Shown one piece after another: positions 24,772 through 34,073 of a stretch of 64,000 nt of DNA. The DNA comes from JADGHX01 sp963837755. GTDB taxonomy: Bacteria; Pseudomonadota; Gammaproteobacteria; Steroidobacterales; Steroidobacteraceae. Within the stretch, counting starts at the first letter, position 1. Each line of letters starts with the position of its first letter. The notes below the pieces were generated by a model, which was not told where the DNA came from, ran no database searches, and was given only the letters and a program-made list of their open reading frames with translations. The position numbers and the translations under genes are program-made. The stretch lies in assembly GCA_963837755.1 (NCBI GenBank), contig CAWIOP010000003.1, forward strand, positions 1 through 64,000, written 5' to 3'.

Positions 24772-25501
24772 TCTATCGGTGCTCACGCGTCCTGCACGGG
24801 TTCCGGACGAGGTCGTGGTGTACGGACCTGACGCCGATCACATCGCAGATGTGCGTTTCGGCGGCGAAGGCGCGCAGCGGCGACCACTCATGCTCATCAT
24901 CCACGGCGGATTCTGGCGCCCGCAGTACGACCGGCAGCACACCGGCCCCATGTCCGAGGCAATTGCGTCAGCGGGGTGGACGGTTGCGTCCGTGGAGTAT
25001 CGAAGGGTGCCGGGCCAGCCGGATAAAACACTCCACGACGTGAGCGAAGCTCTCGCAAAGCTGCCAGCGATGCTCGCGCGTCACAACGGCCACGTGGTGC
25101 TGATCGGGCATTCCGCGGGCGGGCACCTCGTGCTCTGGCTTACCGCTGCGCGGCGTACGCCGCAGCTCGTGGGCACGCTGGCGCTAGCGCCATCGGCAGA
25201 CCTGCAGCTCGCGCACGAGCTCAATCTCGGTGACGGGGCGGCCGCTGCCTTTCTGGGCGCCAACCCCAGCACGCGTCCAGACGTAGACCCGCGCCGGCTC
25301 CCATCGCCGCAAACCCCAACCACTATCGTTCACGGTGACGAAGACGACGTAGTGCCTCTCTCGGTCGCAGAGTCTTACGTCGCCGCGCATCCTTCCGTGC
25401 AACTCGTGCGCCTCGCCGGCGTCGGCCACTTCGCGCCCATCGATCCGCTGAGCGCGAGCTGGCCGGCCGTTCTCGACGAGTTGCGCGGCTTCGAGCGCTA
25501 G
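24761..25501 (+). CDS. Alpha/beta hydrolase, kynurenine-formamidase/BD-FAE type
   Basis: The 246-residue protein has the oxyanion motif IIHGGFWRPQYD (an HGGxW variant seen in arylformamidases), the nucleophile elbow GHSAGGHL, the acid in HGDEDDVVP and a final histidine in GVGHFAPID, a complete catalytic triad. There is no signal peptide. Arylformamidases open N-formylkynurenine in tryptophan breakdown, but no other genes of that pathway are nearby, so the substrate is left open. Confidence 0.85.
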   Translation: MTDDLSVLTRPARVPDEVVVYGPDADHIADVRFGGEGAQRRPLMLIIHGGFWRPQYDRQHTGPMSEAIASAGWTVASVEYRRVPGQPDKTLHDVSEALAKLPAMLARHNGHVVLIGHSAGGHLVLWLTAARRTPQLVGTLALAPSADLQLAHELNLGDGAAAAFLGANPSTRPDVDPRRLPSPQTPTTIVHGDEDDVVPLSVAESYVAAHPSVQLVRLAGVGHFAPIDPLSASWPAVLDELRGFER

Positions 25502-25788
25502 GGAAAGTCTGAAGAACTTCGCAGAATTCGCCCGGTGCATCAGGAGCCGGGGCGTCGATGTGAGGAAGGGTCTCGGACTTTTTGACAAGGAGTTGTCGCT
25601 ACCTGCGCAAGAACGTCAGGGAGTGCCGATGCGCTGAGCGTGCGCTACGGCTTGAGTCCTGTTGGCGCAATATTGAGGCACGTTGTTAGCGACAACCCCT
25701 TGTCAAAAAGTCCGAGACCCTTCCTCACATCGGCACCCCGGCCACGGGCGCTTCTACGCGAATTCTGCGCAGTTCTTCAGACTTTCCC
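25501..25788. repeat. 288-bp element with ~100-bp inverted repeats
   Basis: The left arm (25501-25600) and right arm (25688-25788) are inverted copies of each other. They are nearly identical at both ends (GGGAAAGTCTGAAGAACT... and ...GAGGAAGGGTCTCGGACTTT TTGACAAGG) and diverge in a ~25-base patch in the middle of each arm. The 87-bp centre has no gene. The layout is that of a miniature inverted-repeat element or a very large hairpin. It starts at the last base of the upstream hydrolase stop codon. Confidence 0.85.
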
Positions 25789-25923
25789 TGGTTCGCGCGA
25801 AGGCGCCATAGCTCCCGCCGCAGATGCGCAGCGCCCGACGTTCGCGACGCATCGAGAGGTGGACATACTTCGTGTTCCGGGGCGACGATGCGCGCCTGCC
25901 ATACGCACCGCTCAGGGGGTCTC

Positions 25924-26532
25924 ATGTCCAGACTCTTCGACGAAAGCCACCGCGCCCTGCAACGCAGGTTCGACACCGAGCGGCTCGCGGATCGCATCGA
26001 GCAGCGGCTGTGCCGCGACCATTTCTCTGCTGAAGACCGCCAGTTCATCGAGCGGCTCGACATGTTCTTCCTGGCCACCGTCGACGCCGCCGGCCGGCCC
26101 AACTGCTCCTACAAGGGCGGCGACCCGGGTTTCGTGCGGGTGCTGGATGAGCACATCCTCGCGTTCCCCTGCTTCGACGGCAACGGCATGTTCCTTTCGG
26201 CGGGCAACGTGTCGGGCACCGGGCGCGTCGGCATGCTGTTCATCGATTTCGTGAACCCCAAGCGCCTGCGCGTGAACGGCACGGCGCGCATCGAGCCGCT
26301 GTCATATGTGACGCCGCCATTCGCGGAAGCGCAGTTCGTGGTGGTGGTGACCGCGAGCGAGGTGTTCCCGAACTGCCCACGCTACATCCACAAGTACGAG
26401 CTCGCCGAGCGATCGAAGTTTGTTCCGCGCCAGGGCGTGGAAACACCCGTGCCGGCGTGGAAGCAAATGGATTGGGCGCGCGACGTGCTGCCGCAAGGGG
26501 ACCCCGCCGCGAAGCAGGTTGGCGCGCGCTGA
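25924..26532 (+). CDS. Pyridoxamine 5'-phosphate oxidase-like (FMN-binding split barrel) protein
   Basis: The 202-residue protein belongs to the PNPOx-like flavin split-barrel group. FIERLDMFFLATVDAAGRPN then CSYKGGDPGFVRV and FPCFDGNGMFLSAGNVSGT are the FMN-binding strands, and FPNCPRYIHKYELAERSKFV is the typical C-terminal part of the pyridoxamine-oxidase-related subfamily. It likely binds FMN, or F420-like or heme ligands in some relatives. The substrate is unknown. GGGGG sits just before the ATG. Confidence 0.87.
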   Translation: MSRLFDESHRALQRRFDTERLADRIEQRLCRDHFSAEDRQFIERLDMFFLATVDAAGRPNCSYKGGDPGFVRVLDEHILAFPCFDGNGMFLSAGNVSGTGRVGMLFIDFVNPKRLRVNGTARIEPLSYVTPPFAEAQFVVVVTASEVFPNCPRYIHKYELAERSKFVPRQGVETPVPAWKQMDWARDVLPQGDPAAKQVGAR

Positions 26533-26541
26533 AGCCGCCGA

Positions 26542-27462
26542 CTACCTCCAGCGCATGAGCAGCCAGATGCCGCCGAGCACGAGCACCGTGCCGGCGGCCA
26601 CCCACACGGTGAACGGCTCGCCGAGAATCAGCACGGAAAGCAGAATGGTGGACACCGGCCCGATGACGCCGGTCTGCGCGGTGATGGGCGCGCCCACGCG
26701 CTCGATGGCGAGCATCACGAGCAGCACCGGAAGGAACGTGCACAGCGTGGCGTTCAACAGCGACAGCCAGATCACTTCCGGCGCAACCACCATGGCGGAT
26801 GTCGGCCGAAGCACGAAGAACTGGGCGATGCACAGCACGCACGCAATGCTGGTTGCGATGCCGGTGATGCGCAAAGCCCCGAGCCGCCTGACCGCCTGGC
26901 CGCTGTAGACCAGGTATAGCGAATAACTCACGGCGCTGCCCAGCACGAGAAACGACCCGAGCAAGACGTGCTCGCCATGCACGGACACGTCGTGCCCGAA
27001 CACCACGAACACGCCCAGGTAGCTCACGATGAGCGCAAGCCACTGCCGCGGCTTCACGTGCGCGTGGAATGCCAGCACGCTCATGGCGAGCACGATGGTG
27101 GGGTTGAGATAGAGAATGAGCCGCTCGAGATTCGCGCCGATGTACTGCAGCCCGCTGAAATCCAGGAAGCTCGCAAGGTAGTAGCCGCTGAAGCCGAGCC
27201 CGGCCAGCAGCAGCCAGTCACCGCGAGCGAGCGGCGCTTTGCCGCGCCCTGCCCACCAAGCCAGCGCCAGGAACAGTGGGAACGCGAACAGCATGCGATA
27301 CATGAGCACCGTGACCGCGTCCACGCCGTAGCGATACGCCAGCTTCACGATGATGGCCTTGCCCGAGAAGGCAATGGCCCCCGCGCCGCCGAGCAGGATG
27401 CCCTGCAGGCGGTGGGGAGGGGCGGGGTGATTCACGGGTTCGACGGCCTGGAACGGCCGCAA
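26542..27462 (-). CDS. EamA/DMT-superfamily transporter
   Basis: The 306-residue protein has ten hydrophobic helices in two EamA repeats (about residues 20-150 and 165-300). ILLGGAGAIAFSGKAIIVKL starts the first, and APITAQTGVIGPVSTILLSV with LGEPFTVW gives the second-repeat signature. Such drug/metabolite transporters export small metabolites or amino acids. The substrate cannot be predicted. The start may be the TTG at 27462 or a GTG nine codons later; neither has a good ribosome-binding site. Confidence 0.88.
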   Translation of the reverse strand: MRPFQAVEPVNHPAPPHRLQGILLGGAGAIAFSGKAIIVKLAYRYGVDAVTVLMYRMLFAFPLFLALAWWAGRGKAPLARGDWLLLAGLGFSGYYLASFLDFSGLQYIGANLERLILYLNPTIVLAMSVLAFHAHVKPRQWLALIVSYLGVFVVFGHDVSVHGEHVLLGSFLVLGSAVSYSLYLVYSGQAVRRLGALRITGIATSIACVLCIAQFFVLRPTSAMVVAPEVIWLSLLNATLCTFLPVLLVMLAIERVGAPITAQTGVIGPVSTILLSVLILGEPFTVWVAAGTVLVLGGIWLLMRWR

Positions 27463-27490
27463 AACGCGTCGACAGTCGACGAAGGCGGGT

Positions 27491-27853
27491 TTAGAACTCT
27501 TTCCCGTCCGCCGTCTTCACCTTCACCACGTAGCCGCCGTCGTTGCCGTCCTTGCGGGGAGCGATGCTGACGGTGATCTTGTCGCCGGCCTTCACCGAGT
27601 CTGGCCGCCAGCCCTGGCGGTAGAGATTGTTGAGGCTGTGGCCTTCGAATTCGATGTCGCGCGTGCCCTTGTCATCCGTCACGGTGAGCACCAGGCGCAT
27701 GTGCGGGTTCGCCATGCGCACTTCCTTGATGACCCCGTCCAGGCTCCTGGGCGTCTGGAAGTTGAACTGCGCGGCGGAGTGGTGCGCGAAGGCGGGCGCC
27801 GCCAGCGCAAGACTCAGCACGACGGAAGACAGCAGAGCGGTTTTGCGATTCAT
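27491..27853 (-). CDS. DUF6152 family exported protein
   Basis: The 120-residue protein has a signal peptide (1-23, cut before HHS) and begins AHHSAAQFNF, the DUF6152 hallmark. VIKEVRMANPHMRLVLTVTD is the conserved core strand. It is a small periplasmic beta protein of unknown role. The partner gene lies 46 bp upstream on the same strand, and the two form an operon. The same two parts are fused in the gene at 9494-10543. Confidence 0.85.
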   Translation of the reverse strand: MNRKTALLSSVVLSLALAAPAFAHHSAAQFNFQTPRSLDGVIKEVRMANPHMRLVLTVTDDKGTRDIEFEGHSLNNLYRQGWRPDSVKAGDKITVSIAPRKDGNDGGYVVKVKTADGKEF

Positions 27854-27898
27854 GGGATGTTCCGAAAACTAAGTTGGGCGGATGGGGTCGCGGGGCTT

Positions 27899-28639
27899 TC
27901 AGGGTTTCTTCGCCGCTTTGGCTTCCTGGCGCAGCTTGTGGAGCTGGTCTTCCCACTGCGGCTCGGTGCACTCGTAGGGCATGAGCCTGCCGTTCTCGAG
28001 CGCGAGCCACTTCTTCGTGGCGCTCACCGGCCTGGTGTAGAACACCGGGTCGGTCATCGTCATCTCGGCCGTGAGCACCTTGCGGCCCTTGTCGTCCTTG
28101 CCGATGCGATAGCGCTCCACGATCTTCGCCTTGTCGCTGTGGGCGGAAGATTGATCCACGGCTTCCTTCAGGGCGATGGTGTCGACCACGAGCGTGTCGC
28201 CTTCCCAGTGCCCGAACGAGCTGCCATTGCGGCTCGGCACGAGGTCGTTCAGGTTCGCCGGCGGCGCGCCGATGTAGATGCGGCGGACTTCGTTGTGCGC
28301 TTCGTAGATCACCGTGATCTGCTCGGGGCGCTCGATCCACTCCATGGGGTAGCCGCCGGAGCCGAGCATGGAGGCCGGCATGCCGTAGCCCACGCAGGCG
28401 CCACCCGGGCTGATGCCCTGGGGCTCGACGAGCGCGCGGTACTCGGCCACCTTCGCTTTGCCGTCCGGCGTGAACGGCGGTTCTTTCGGCCAGGCCATGT
28501 CGGCACGGCCGGCGCCTGCGCCGGCTTCGCGATTCCACGTCCAGACGCCGGAGAAATCCGGGCGGGGCGCGTCGGCGGCCTGCGCCACGGTTGCGCCGAG
28601 CGCGAGCAGGCCGGCAACGGTTGCGAGCGCCGTTCTCAT
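27899..28639 (-). CDS. Exported protein, partner of DUF6152 (lipocalin-like)
   Basis: The 246-residue protein has a signal peptide (about 1-22). It starts DAPRPDFSGVWTWNREAG, the DFSGVW strand typical of this exported family, and continues with VIYEAHNEVRRIYIGAP, SSFGHWEGDTLVVDTI and KKWLALENGRLMPYECTEP. It is probably a beta-barrel ligand binder in the periplasm; function unknown. I start at MRTALATVAG, which begins the signal peptide. It is followed by the DUF6152 gene. Confidence 0.75.
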   Translation of the reverse strand: MRTALATVAGLLALGATVAQAADAPRPDFSGVWTWNREAGAGAGRADMAWPKEPPFTPDGKAKVAEYRALVEPQGISPGGACVGYGMPASMLGSGGYPMEWIERPEQITVIYEAHNEVRRIYIGAPPANLNDLVPSRNGSSFGHWEGDTLVVDTIALKEAVDQSSAHSDKAKIVERYRIGKDDKGRKVLTAEMTMTDPVFYTRPVSATKKWLALENGRLMPYECTEPQWEDQLHKLRQEAKAAKKP

Positions 28640-28847
28640 CTTCAAAACATGCACGGATGGTCCCCCATTCGCGCCGAGCGAGCGCCGGCGCACGCAATCA
28701 TCGTTCTCGCGGCGAGCGTAGGCCCCGATACACGTGTATTCCAACGGAACAGGGCCGTATGACCGGGGGGTGGAGAGGCGGTGGGGAACGCCTTATTTCT
28801 TCATGAAGCATGCGCTTCACGAGTTGTCGCCCGTGTGGCCGCCGCCA

Positions 28848-29474
28848 TCATCGGGTGGGTGGTGGCGCGCCGGGCGGAGAGCGCGGAGGCGGCTCTGCTG
28901 CACAGAAGAAGAGGTGCGCGGGAAGCACGTTGAGCCATTCCCGGCCGCGCTTCACCACGTCGAATACGCGCTGCAGCTCCGGCAACACACGCGACGTGAA
29001 CTGGTAGACCACGAACGCGCCGCGGGGCGCGAGCGCCGCACGACTCTCGCGCATGATCTGCTGACGCACCCGCACGGGCATGGAGCCAAGCGGAATGCCG
29101 GAGATGATGTAGTCCGCGCTGTCGAGGCCATTGCTGGCGAGCACCTTGCGCACATCGGCGGCGGAGCCTTCCACCACCTGCAGCCGCTGGTCGCTGAACG
29201 TGTCGCGCAGGAAGCGCACGAACTCGCCGTTCATCTCGATGGCGATGAGTTTCGCGTCGGGCCGCATGCGGTTGAGGATGTCGCGCGTGATGGTGCCGAC
29301 GCCAGGCCCGTATTCCACGATGACGCGCGCGCGCGGCCAGTCGATGGGCTCGAGCACGCCCTTGATGAGGAAGCGTGAGCTCGGGATGACCGAGCCGAGC
29401 ATGATGGGATTCCTGAAGAAGGTGCGAGCGAACAGGAGGCGAGCTCCATTTCGCGGTTCGGTGTCGTTATGCAC
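28848..29474 (-). CDS. SAM-dependent methyltransferase, phospholipid N-methyltransferase-like
   Basis: The 208-residue protein has SAM-binding motif I VIVEYGPGVGTITRDIL, an acidic loop IAIEMNGEF and a GSAADVRKVL motif II. The LFARTFFRNPIMLGSVIPSS lead is typical of PmtA-like enzymes that methylate phosphatidylethanolamine towards phosphatidylcholine. The match to that subgroup is suggestive, not proof. The C-terminal 12 residues are proline-rich. The start is GTG with GGAG upstream. It is divergent from mltA. Confidence 0.78.
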   Translation of the reverse strand: MHNDTEPRNGARLLFARTFFRNPIMLGSVIPSSRFLIKGVLEPIDWPRARVIVEYGPGVGTITRDILNRMRPDAKLIAIEMNGEFVRFLRDTFSDQRLQVVEGSAADVRKVLASNGLDSADYIISGIPLGSMPVRVRQQIMRESRAALAPRGAFVVYQFTSRVLPELQRVFDVVKRGREWLNVLPAHLFFCAAEPPPRSPPGAPPPTR

Positions 29475-29678
29475 ATCGGTCTCCGGCAGGCGTCTTTAGA
29501 AAACTCGTGCGCGACGTTGCGGGTTCCGTCGCCGCATGGGCCTTGCACAGCGGCGAAGCCCGCGCCATCCGCGTGCCCCCTGGGAAATCGAGCGCAATCA
29601 TGGCCTGCGCCGCGCGCGATTGCGAGCGTGGTCACACTTACCCCACCATGGCACGCCTTCAAGTCGGGACCGAATCCA

Positions 29679-30872
29679 ATGACGAAGTGTTTCAGGTGGG
29701 CCCTACCCGCCCTCGTGAGTGGAATTCTCCTGTCAGGCTGCACTGTGCGGCCGCCAGCCGCGCCGGCGCCGCAACCCACGCCCGGGCAAGCTCCGATGCC
29801 CACGGTGCAATACGAGGCGGTGCGCTGGTCGCGCCTGCCCGGCTGGGACAGCGATGAGGTGAAAGAAGCCTGGCCCGCCTTTCTCAAGAGCTGCCGCTCG
29901 CTGCGTTTTCGGACGGAGTGGTCGCAGGCCTGTACGGCGGCGCAGGGCGTGGATACGCAGTCGTCCCGCGCCGTGCGCGCCTACTTCGACCGTTATTTCG
30001 AGCCGTACGCCGTGGTGAAGCAGACGGGCGCGCTTCGCGAAGACAACGGGCTGATCACCGGGTACTACGAACCGTTCCTGAACGGCTCGCGCGCGCCCTC
30101 CGCGCAGTTCAGCGCGCCGCTGTATGCGCCGCCGGCAGACCTGCTCACCATCGACCTGGTGTCGCTCTACCCGGAACTGAAGGGCAAGCGGTTGCGCGGC
30201 CGCGTTCAGGGCAACCGGGTCGTTCCGTACTACAACCGCGCGGAGCTCGAGACGAGCGCGTCGCTGCGCGGCCGGGAAATCGTTTGGGTGGACGACTCGC
30301 TCGACGCATTCCTGCTCCAGGTGCAGGGCTCCGGGCGCGTGCGGCTCACGAACGGCGACACCATTCGCCTGCAATACGCCAACCAGAACGGTTACCCGTA
30401 TCAATCCATCGGCCGCTATCTCGTCGACAAGGGTGAGCTCGCCGTGGAGGACGCCACCCTGCCGGGCATCCGCCAGTGGCTGGCGGTGAACCCGAATCGC
30501 CGGCAGGAAGTGCTGAACGCCAACCCGAGCTTCGTCTTCTTCAACGAAGAGAAGCTCGACGACCCCACCCAGGGCCCGAAGGGTGCGCAGGGCGTGCCGC
30601 TCACGGGCGGCCGGTCGATCGCGGTCGACCCGGCGTCCGTGCCGCTCGGCGCGCCGGTGTTCCTCGACACCACTTTCCCCGCGACAGATCGCCCCCTGCA
30701 GCGCCTGGTGATTGCGCAAGACACGGGTGGCGCCATCCGCGGCGCCGTGCGCGCCGATTTTTTCTGGGGCTCCGGCTCCGCGGCCGCAGAGCAGGCGGGC
30801 CGCATGCGACAGGCGCTGCGCATGTGGATGCTGTGGCCGAAGGGCGTGCCGCTGCCGGCAAGCTTGCCTTAA
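29679..30872 (+). CDS. mltA: Membrane-bound lytic murein transglycosylase A
   Basis: The 397-residue lipoprotein has the lipobox LLSGC near residue 20. LITGYYEPFLNGSRAPS and PLYAPPADLL start the MltA domain. The C-terminal 3D domain has LTGGRSIAVDPASVPLGAPV and VIAQDTGGAIRGAVRADFFW, with the catalytic Asp in the AQDTGGAI region. It cleaves peptidoglycan to 1,6-anhydro products at the inner face of the outer membrane. The ATG at 29679 begins the lipoprotein signal; the longer open frame upstream is antisense to the methyltransferase gene. The last 4 bases overlap the converging lctP remnant. Confidence 0.93.
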   Translation: MTKCFRWALPALVSGILLSGCTVRPPAAPAPQPTPGQAPMPTVQYEAVRWSRLPGWDSDEVKEAWPAFLKSCRSLRFRTEWSQACTAAQGVDTQSSRAVRAYFDRYFEPYAVVKQTGALREDNGLITGYYEPFLNGSRAPSAQFSAPLYAPPADLLTIDLVSLYPELKGKRLRGRVQGNRVVPYYNRAELETSASLRGREIVWVDDSLDAFLLQVQGSGRVRLTNGDTIRLQYANQNGYPYQSIGRYLVDKGELAVEDATLPGIRQWLAVNPNRRQEVLNANPSFVFFNEEKLDDPTQGPKGAQGVPLTGGRSIAVDPASVPLGAPVFLDTTFPATDRPLQRLVIAQDTGGAIRGAVRADFFWGSGSAAAEQAGRMRQALRMWMLWPKGVPLPASLP

Positions 30873-32456
30873 AGATACGCGTACGCCGTCACGATGAGCC
30901 CGATCACGGTGGCGAGCAGCGCGCTGTGCTTGAGCGTGAAGCGGAAAAGTTTCGCTTCATCCGACGCCGCCATGCCCGTGGCGGCAGCGGCCACCGCGAT
31001 GCTCTGCAGGCTGATCATCTTGCCCATCACGCCGCCGCTGGAGTTCGACGCGGCCATGAGCTCTGGCGACAAACCCAGCGTGTTTGCGGTAACGACCTGC
31101 AGGTTGCCGAACAGCGCGTTCGCTGATGTGTCGCTGCCGGTGAGGAACACGCCGAGCCAGCCGAGCAGCGCGCTGAAGAACGGGAACAGCGCGCCGGTGG
31201 CGGCGAACGCGAGGCCGAGCGTTGCTGTGGTGCCCGAGTAGTTCATCACGTATGCGAGCGCCAGCACTGACGCGATGGTGAGTATCGGCAACGCGAGATC
31301 GCGAGCGGTGCCGCCGACAATGCCAACCACGTTGCCGAGCGGAACACGCAGCACCACGGCCGATAGCAGCATGGCGAACATTGCCGAGGTGCCCGACGCG
31401 GAGAGCCAGTTGAGCGTGAATTTCGCGGCGTAGGGCGCCGGCTGCGCAACCACGGGCGGTAGCCGCTGAATCTGCCCATCCAGCCCTGGCCAAGAGAACA
31501 CGAGCGTCGCTTTGTCGAGCAACGCTTTGAAGGGGGCATAGCCCCACAGCAGCACGAAGATCACCAGCAGAATGTAAGGCGACCACGCGCGCAGCAGCGT
31601 TGCCGTCGGAGGCCGATTGGCTTCGACGGCGGCTCGCGCGACATCTCTCGGTTTCCACAGCGACAGGAGCACCACCAGCCCGAGAATCGCCGCGAGCGAG
31701 GCCAGAATGTCGGTGAGCTACGGCCCGATGTAGTTCGAGACCAGGAACTGCGTTCCCGCAAAGCAGATGCCGCACACGAGCGCGGCCGGCCACACCGTGC
31801 GCAGCGCCCTCCAGCCGCCCATCACCAGCATCAGGTACGCCGGAATGAACAGCGAGACCGGCGCGCAGATGCGCCCCACCTCAGCGCTCAGCCGGCAGCG
31901 GCAGGCCCGTGACGCCGGCCAGCGTGACGAGCGGCGTGCCGATGGAGCCGAACGCCACCGGCGCGGTGTTGGCGAGCAGGCAGATGGCCGCGGCGTAGAA
32001 AGGTGAGAAGCCCAGGCCCGCGAGCATCGCGGCGGCTACGGCTACCGGCGTGCCGAAGCCCGCGGCGCCTTCGATGAACGCGCCGAAGGCGAAGGCGATG
32101 AGCAGTGCCTGCAGGCGCCGGTCCTGCGTGAGGCGGCCGACCGAGTCCTTGATGATCTCGAACTGGCCCGTCTCCACGGTGAGGCGGTAGAGCGCGACGG
32201 CCCAGAACACGATCCATGCAATGGGGAAGAGGCCGAAGGCCGCGCCGTACGCCGTGGAGTTGAACACCAGCCGCACCGGCATGCGATACACGATGCCCGC
32301 CAGCAGCATCGCGGTGACCAGCCCGAGCAACCCCGACTTCCACGCCGGCATTCGCAGGATGCCGAGCGCGATGAGCAGCACGACGATTGGCAACGCTGCG
32401 ACGGCCGCCGACCACGGCAGGCTGCCCGCGACGGGTACGTAGACCTGATCCCACAT
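30869..32456 (-). pseudogene. lctP: L-lactate permease (LctP family), two inactivating lesions
   Basis: The first part (32456 to 31881) encodes the N-terminal third of an LctP permease (FGAFIEGAAGFGTPVAVAAA, IGTPLVTLAGVTGL), then shifts frame near 31900 into PAER and a stop. In the next frame the protein continues (EVGRICAPVSLFIPAYLMLV to LVSNYIGP) until an in-frame TAG at about 31718. The rest is intact from LTDILASLAAILGLV to the end at 30869. One frameshift plus one nonsense codon suggest a true, recent pseudogene. The intact protein would import lactate or glycolate with protons through about 12 helices. Confidence 0.88.
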
Positions 32457-32550
32457 CGCGTGCGCCCCCTGTTATGCCCTGCGCGGCGCCCGACAATAGC
32501 GGACGGGCCAGCGTGGTCAACTGCCCGAAGAGGCAGGCGCAGCGGCGAAG

Positions 32551-32658
32551 GTGATCGAGGGGACGCGAGTGATCGAGCGCTTCAACACGGTGAGCGGGCC
32601 CGACCACTCGGCGTTTCCCCTGCGTGCCACGGTGAAGTGGCACCTGACGGTGAAGTAG
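32551..32658 (+). other. Short unidentified coding-like fragment
   Basis: The plus strand reads VIEGTRVIERFNTVSGPDHS then AFPLRATVKWHLTVK and a stop. The residue mix looks like the end of a real exported protein, but no start or longer frame was found. It may be a remnant next to the broken lctP gene. Confidence 0.2.
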
Positions 32659-32662
32659 CCCG

Positions 32663-33394
32663 TTACTGGTGCGGGTTCGCGGGCGCTTCCTGCGCCTGTG
32701 GGCCTTCGGCGGTACCCGGCTTCACGATGTCGAGCAGCTGCACTTCGAACACGAGCGTGGAGCCCGGGCGAATGGTGGGCGGGGAGCCGCGCTCACCGTA
32801 GGCGAGCTCGGCCGGGCACACGATGCGGGCCTTGCCGCCCACCTTCATGAGCTGCACGGCTTCAGTCCAGCACGGGATGACGCCGTTCAGCGGGAACGTC
32901 GCCGGCTCGCCGCGCTTCACCGAGCTGTCGAACACCTTGCCGTTCACGAGCGTGCCTTCGTAGTGCACTTTCACTTCGTCGGTGGCCGCGGGGGCCGCGC
33001 CCGTGCCGGCCGTAAGGGTCTTGACGACGATGCCCGAGGCCGTCTTGGTGGCGCCCGCTTCCGCGGCCGCCTTGGTGAGGAAGGCGGTGCCGGCGGCCTT
33101 GTCTTTCTCTACCAGCGCGGCGAGACGCGTGCTGTGCATTTTCTGGACGTTCTCGCCGAACTTCTCCACGTCGATCGCTTCGTGCTTGCCGAGCGCGCCG
33201 TCTTCGAGGCCCGCCTTCACCAGCTCCATCTCCTTCGGCGTGAGCGCGAAGGCTTCGAGGTTGCGGCTCAGGAGCACGCCCAGCGCGTAGAGCGTCTTAT
33301 CGTCATCCGTGGTGAGCTTCGGCGGCTTCGCGCATGCGGCGGGAATTACCAGCGTGGCGGCAACGACAAGGATGGGTGCGAAAAAGTGACGCAT
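32663..33394 (-). CDS. FKBP-type peptidyl-prolyl cis-trans isomerase with FKBP_N domain
   Basis: The 243-residue protein has a signal or lipoprotein leader (MRHFFAPILVVAATLVIPAA before a Cys), a helical FKBP_N dimerisation region (about 35-125) and a C-terminal FKBP domain. VHYEGTLVNGKVFDSSVKRG, FPLNGVIPCWTEAVQLMKVG and LAYGERGSPPTIRPGSTLVF are the standard active-site strands. This is the Mip/FkpA type, a periplasmic folding factor. The unusual C-terminal tail is Pro/Gln/Ala-rich. GGAG lies upstream of the chosen ATG. Confidence 0.92.
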   Translation of the reverse strand: MRHFFAPILVVAATLVIPAACAKPPKLTTDDDKTLYALGVLLSRNLEAFALTPKEMELVKAGLEDGALGKHEAIDVEKFGENVQKMHSTRLAALVEKDKAAGTAFLTKAAAEAGATKTASGIVVKTLTAGTGAAPAATDEVKVHYEGTLVNGKVFDSSVKRGEPATFPLNGVIPCWTEAVQLMKVGGKARIVCPAELAYGERGSPPTIRPGSTLVFEVQLLDIVKPGTAEGPQAQEAPANPHQ

Positions 33395-33541
33395 GCAGGC
33401 TCCAGGGGTGGGCCGCGTGAGGCGGCAGGGGAAGGTCAACAGGCGGCGCGAAGTGTAGCGCCATTCGCGCGGGGTATCCGGCGAGTCTTTGGCCGAGCCC
33501 CGGTTTGCCGAGCCCGCATGACCGGGCGTGTCAGAAATGTG

Positions 33542-33982
33542 TCAGCCGTTGGCGACTTTGTCCGCTGGCCAATCGACGACGTTCGGGGCGGGCTCCTCGG
33601 CAACGGCTGGCGTTGCGGCGGGAGAGGGGGCGGGCGCGGAAACCGGTTCGGGAGTGGCCGGGGGCAGGGTCGAAGCAGGAGCGAGGGCCTCGATGCGGGG
33701 GATGGGCTCTTCACCGTACAGGCGCTGCCGCGTGTTCTGCAGCCACCGCTCGATGTGTCGCCGGAATCGCTCGGTGGCCTGGGCCCGCACGGTGGCGAGA
33801 GCCGCTTCCCCGAGCTGGCGCTCCTGCTCGGGGCTCACGTGATACCACCATTGCAGGCGATCGAGCCGCGCGCCGTCGAAATAGGGCAGCGAGATCACGA
33901 AACGCCGTCCATTGCGCGTGGCCGCCGTTTCGGCGAACGCGAAGTAGTCCTCAAGCGCGCGCGGCAGCTCGATGTGCGCCAT
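33542..33982 (-). CDS. Hypothetical protein with proline-rich C-terminus
   Basis: The 146-residue protein has a globular first 95 residues (RALEDYFAFAETAATRNGRR, LQWWYHVSPEQERQLGEAAL) and then a Pro/Ala-rich tail. There is no signal peptide. I recognise no family. The start at MAHIELPRAL is the first ATG that keeps protein-like sequence, but no clear ribosome-binding site was seen. Confidence 0.5.
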   Translation of the reverse strand: MAHIELPRALEDYFAFAETAATRNGRRFVISLPYFDGARLDRLQWWYHVSPEQERQLGEAALATVRAQATERFRRHIERWLQNTRQRLYGEEPIPRIEALAPASTLPPATPEPVSAPAPSPAATPAVAEEPAPNVVDWPADKVANG

Positions 33983-34073
33983 CCGTAACCCGGGAGCCGT
34001 CAGATGATGTCGGATCATAGCGACAATTGCGCAGCTCTCGCCAGTATGCTCAGGCGTAAAATACGTCGCTCAA

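Noticed and set aside
27638..28762. Plus-strand open frame of 374 codons
   Set aside because: Antisense to the DUF6152 pair, which has signal peptides and family motifs.
32669..33988. Plus-strand open frame of 439 codons
   Set aside because: Covers the FKBP gene antisense, with no domain; the minus-strand reading is unambiguous.
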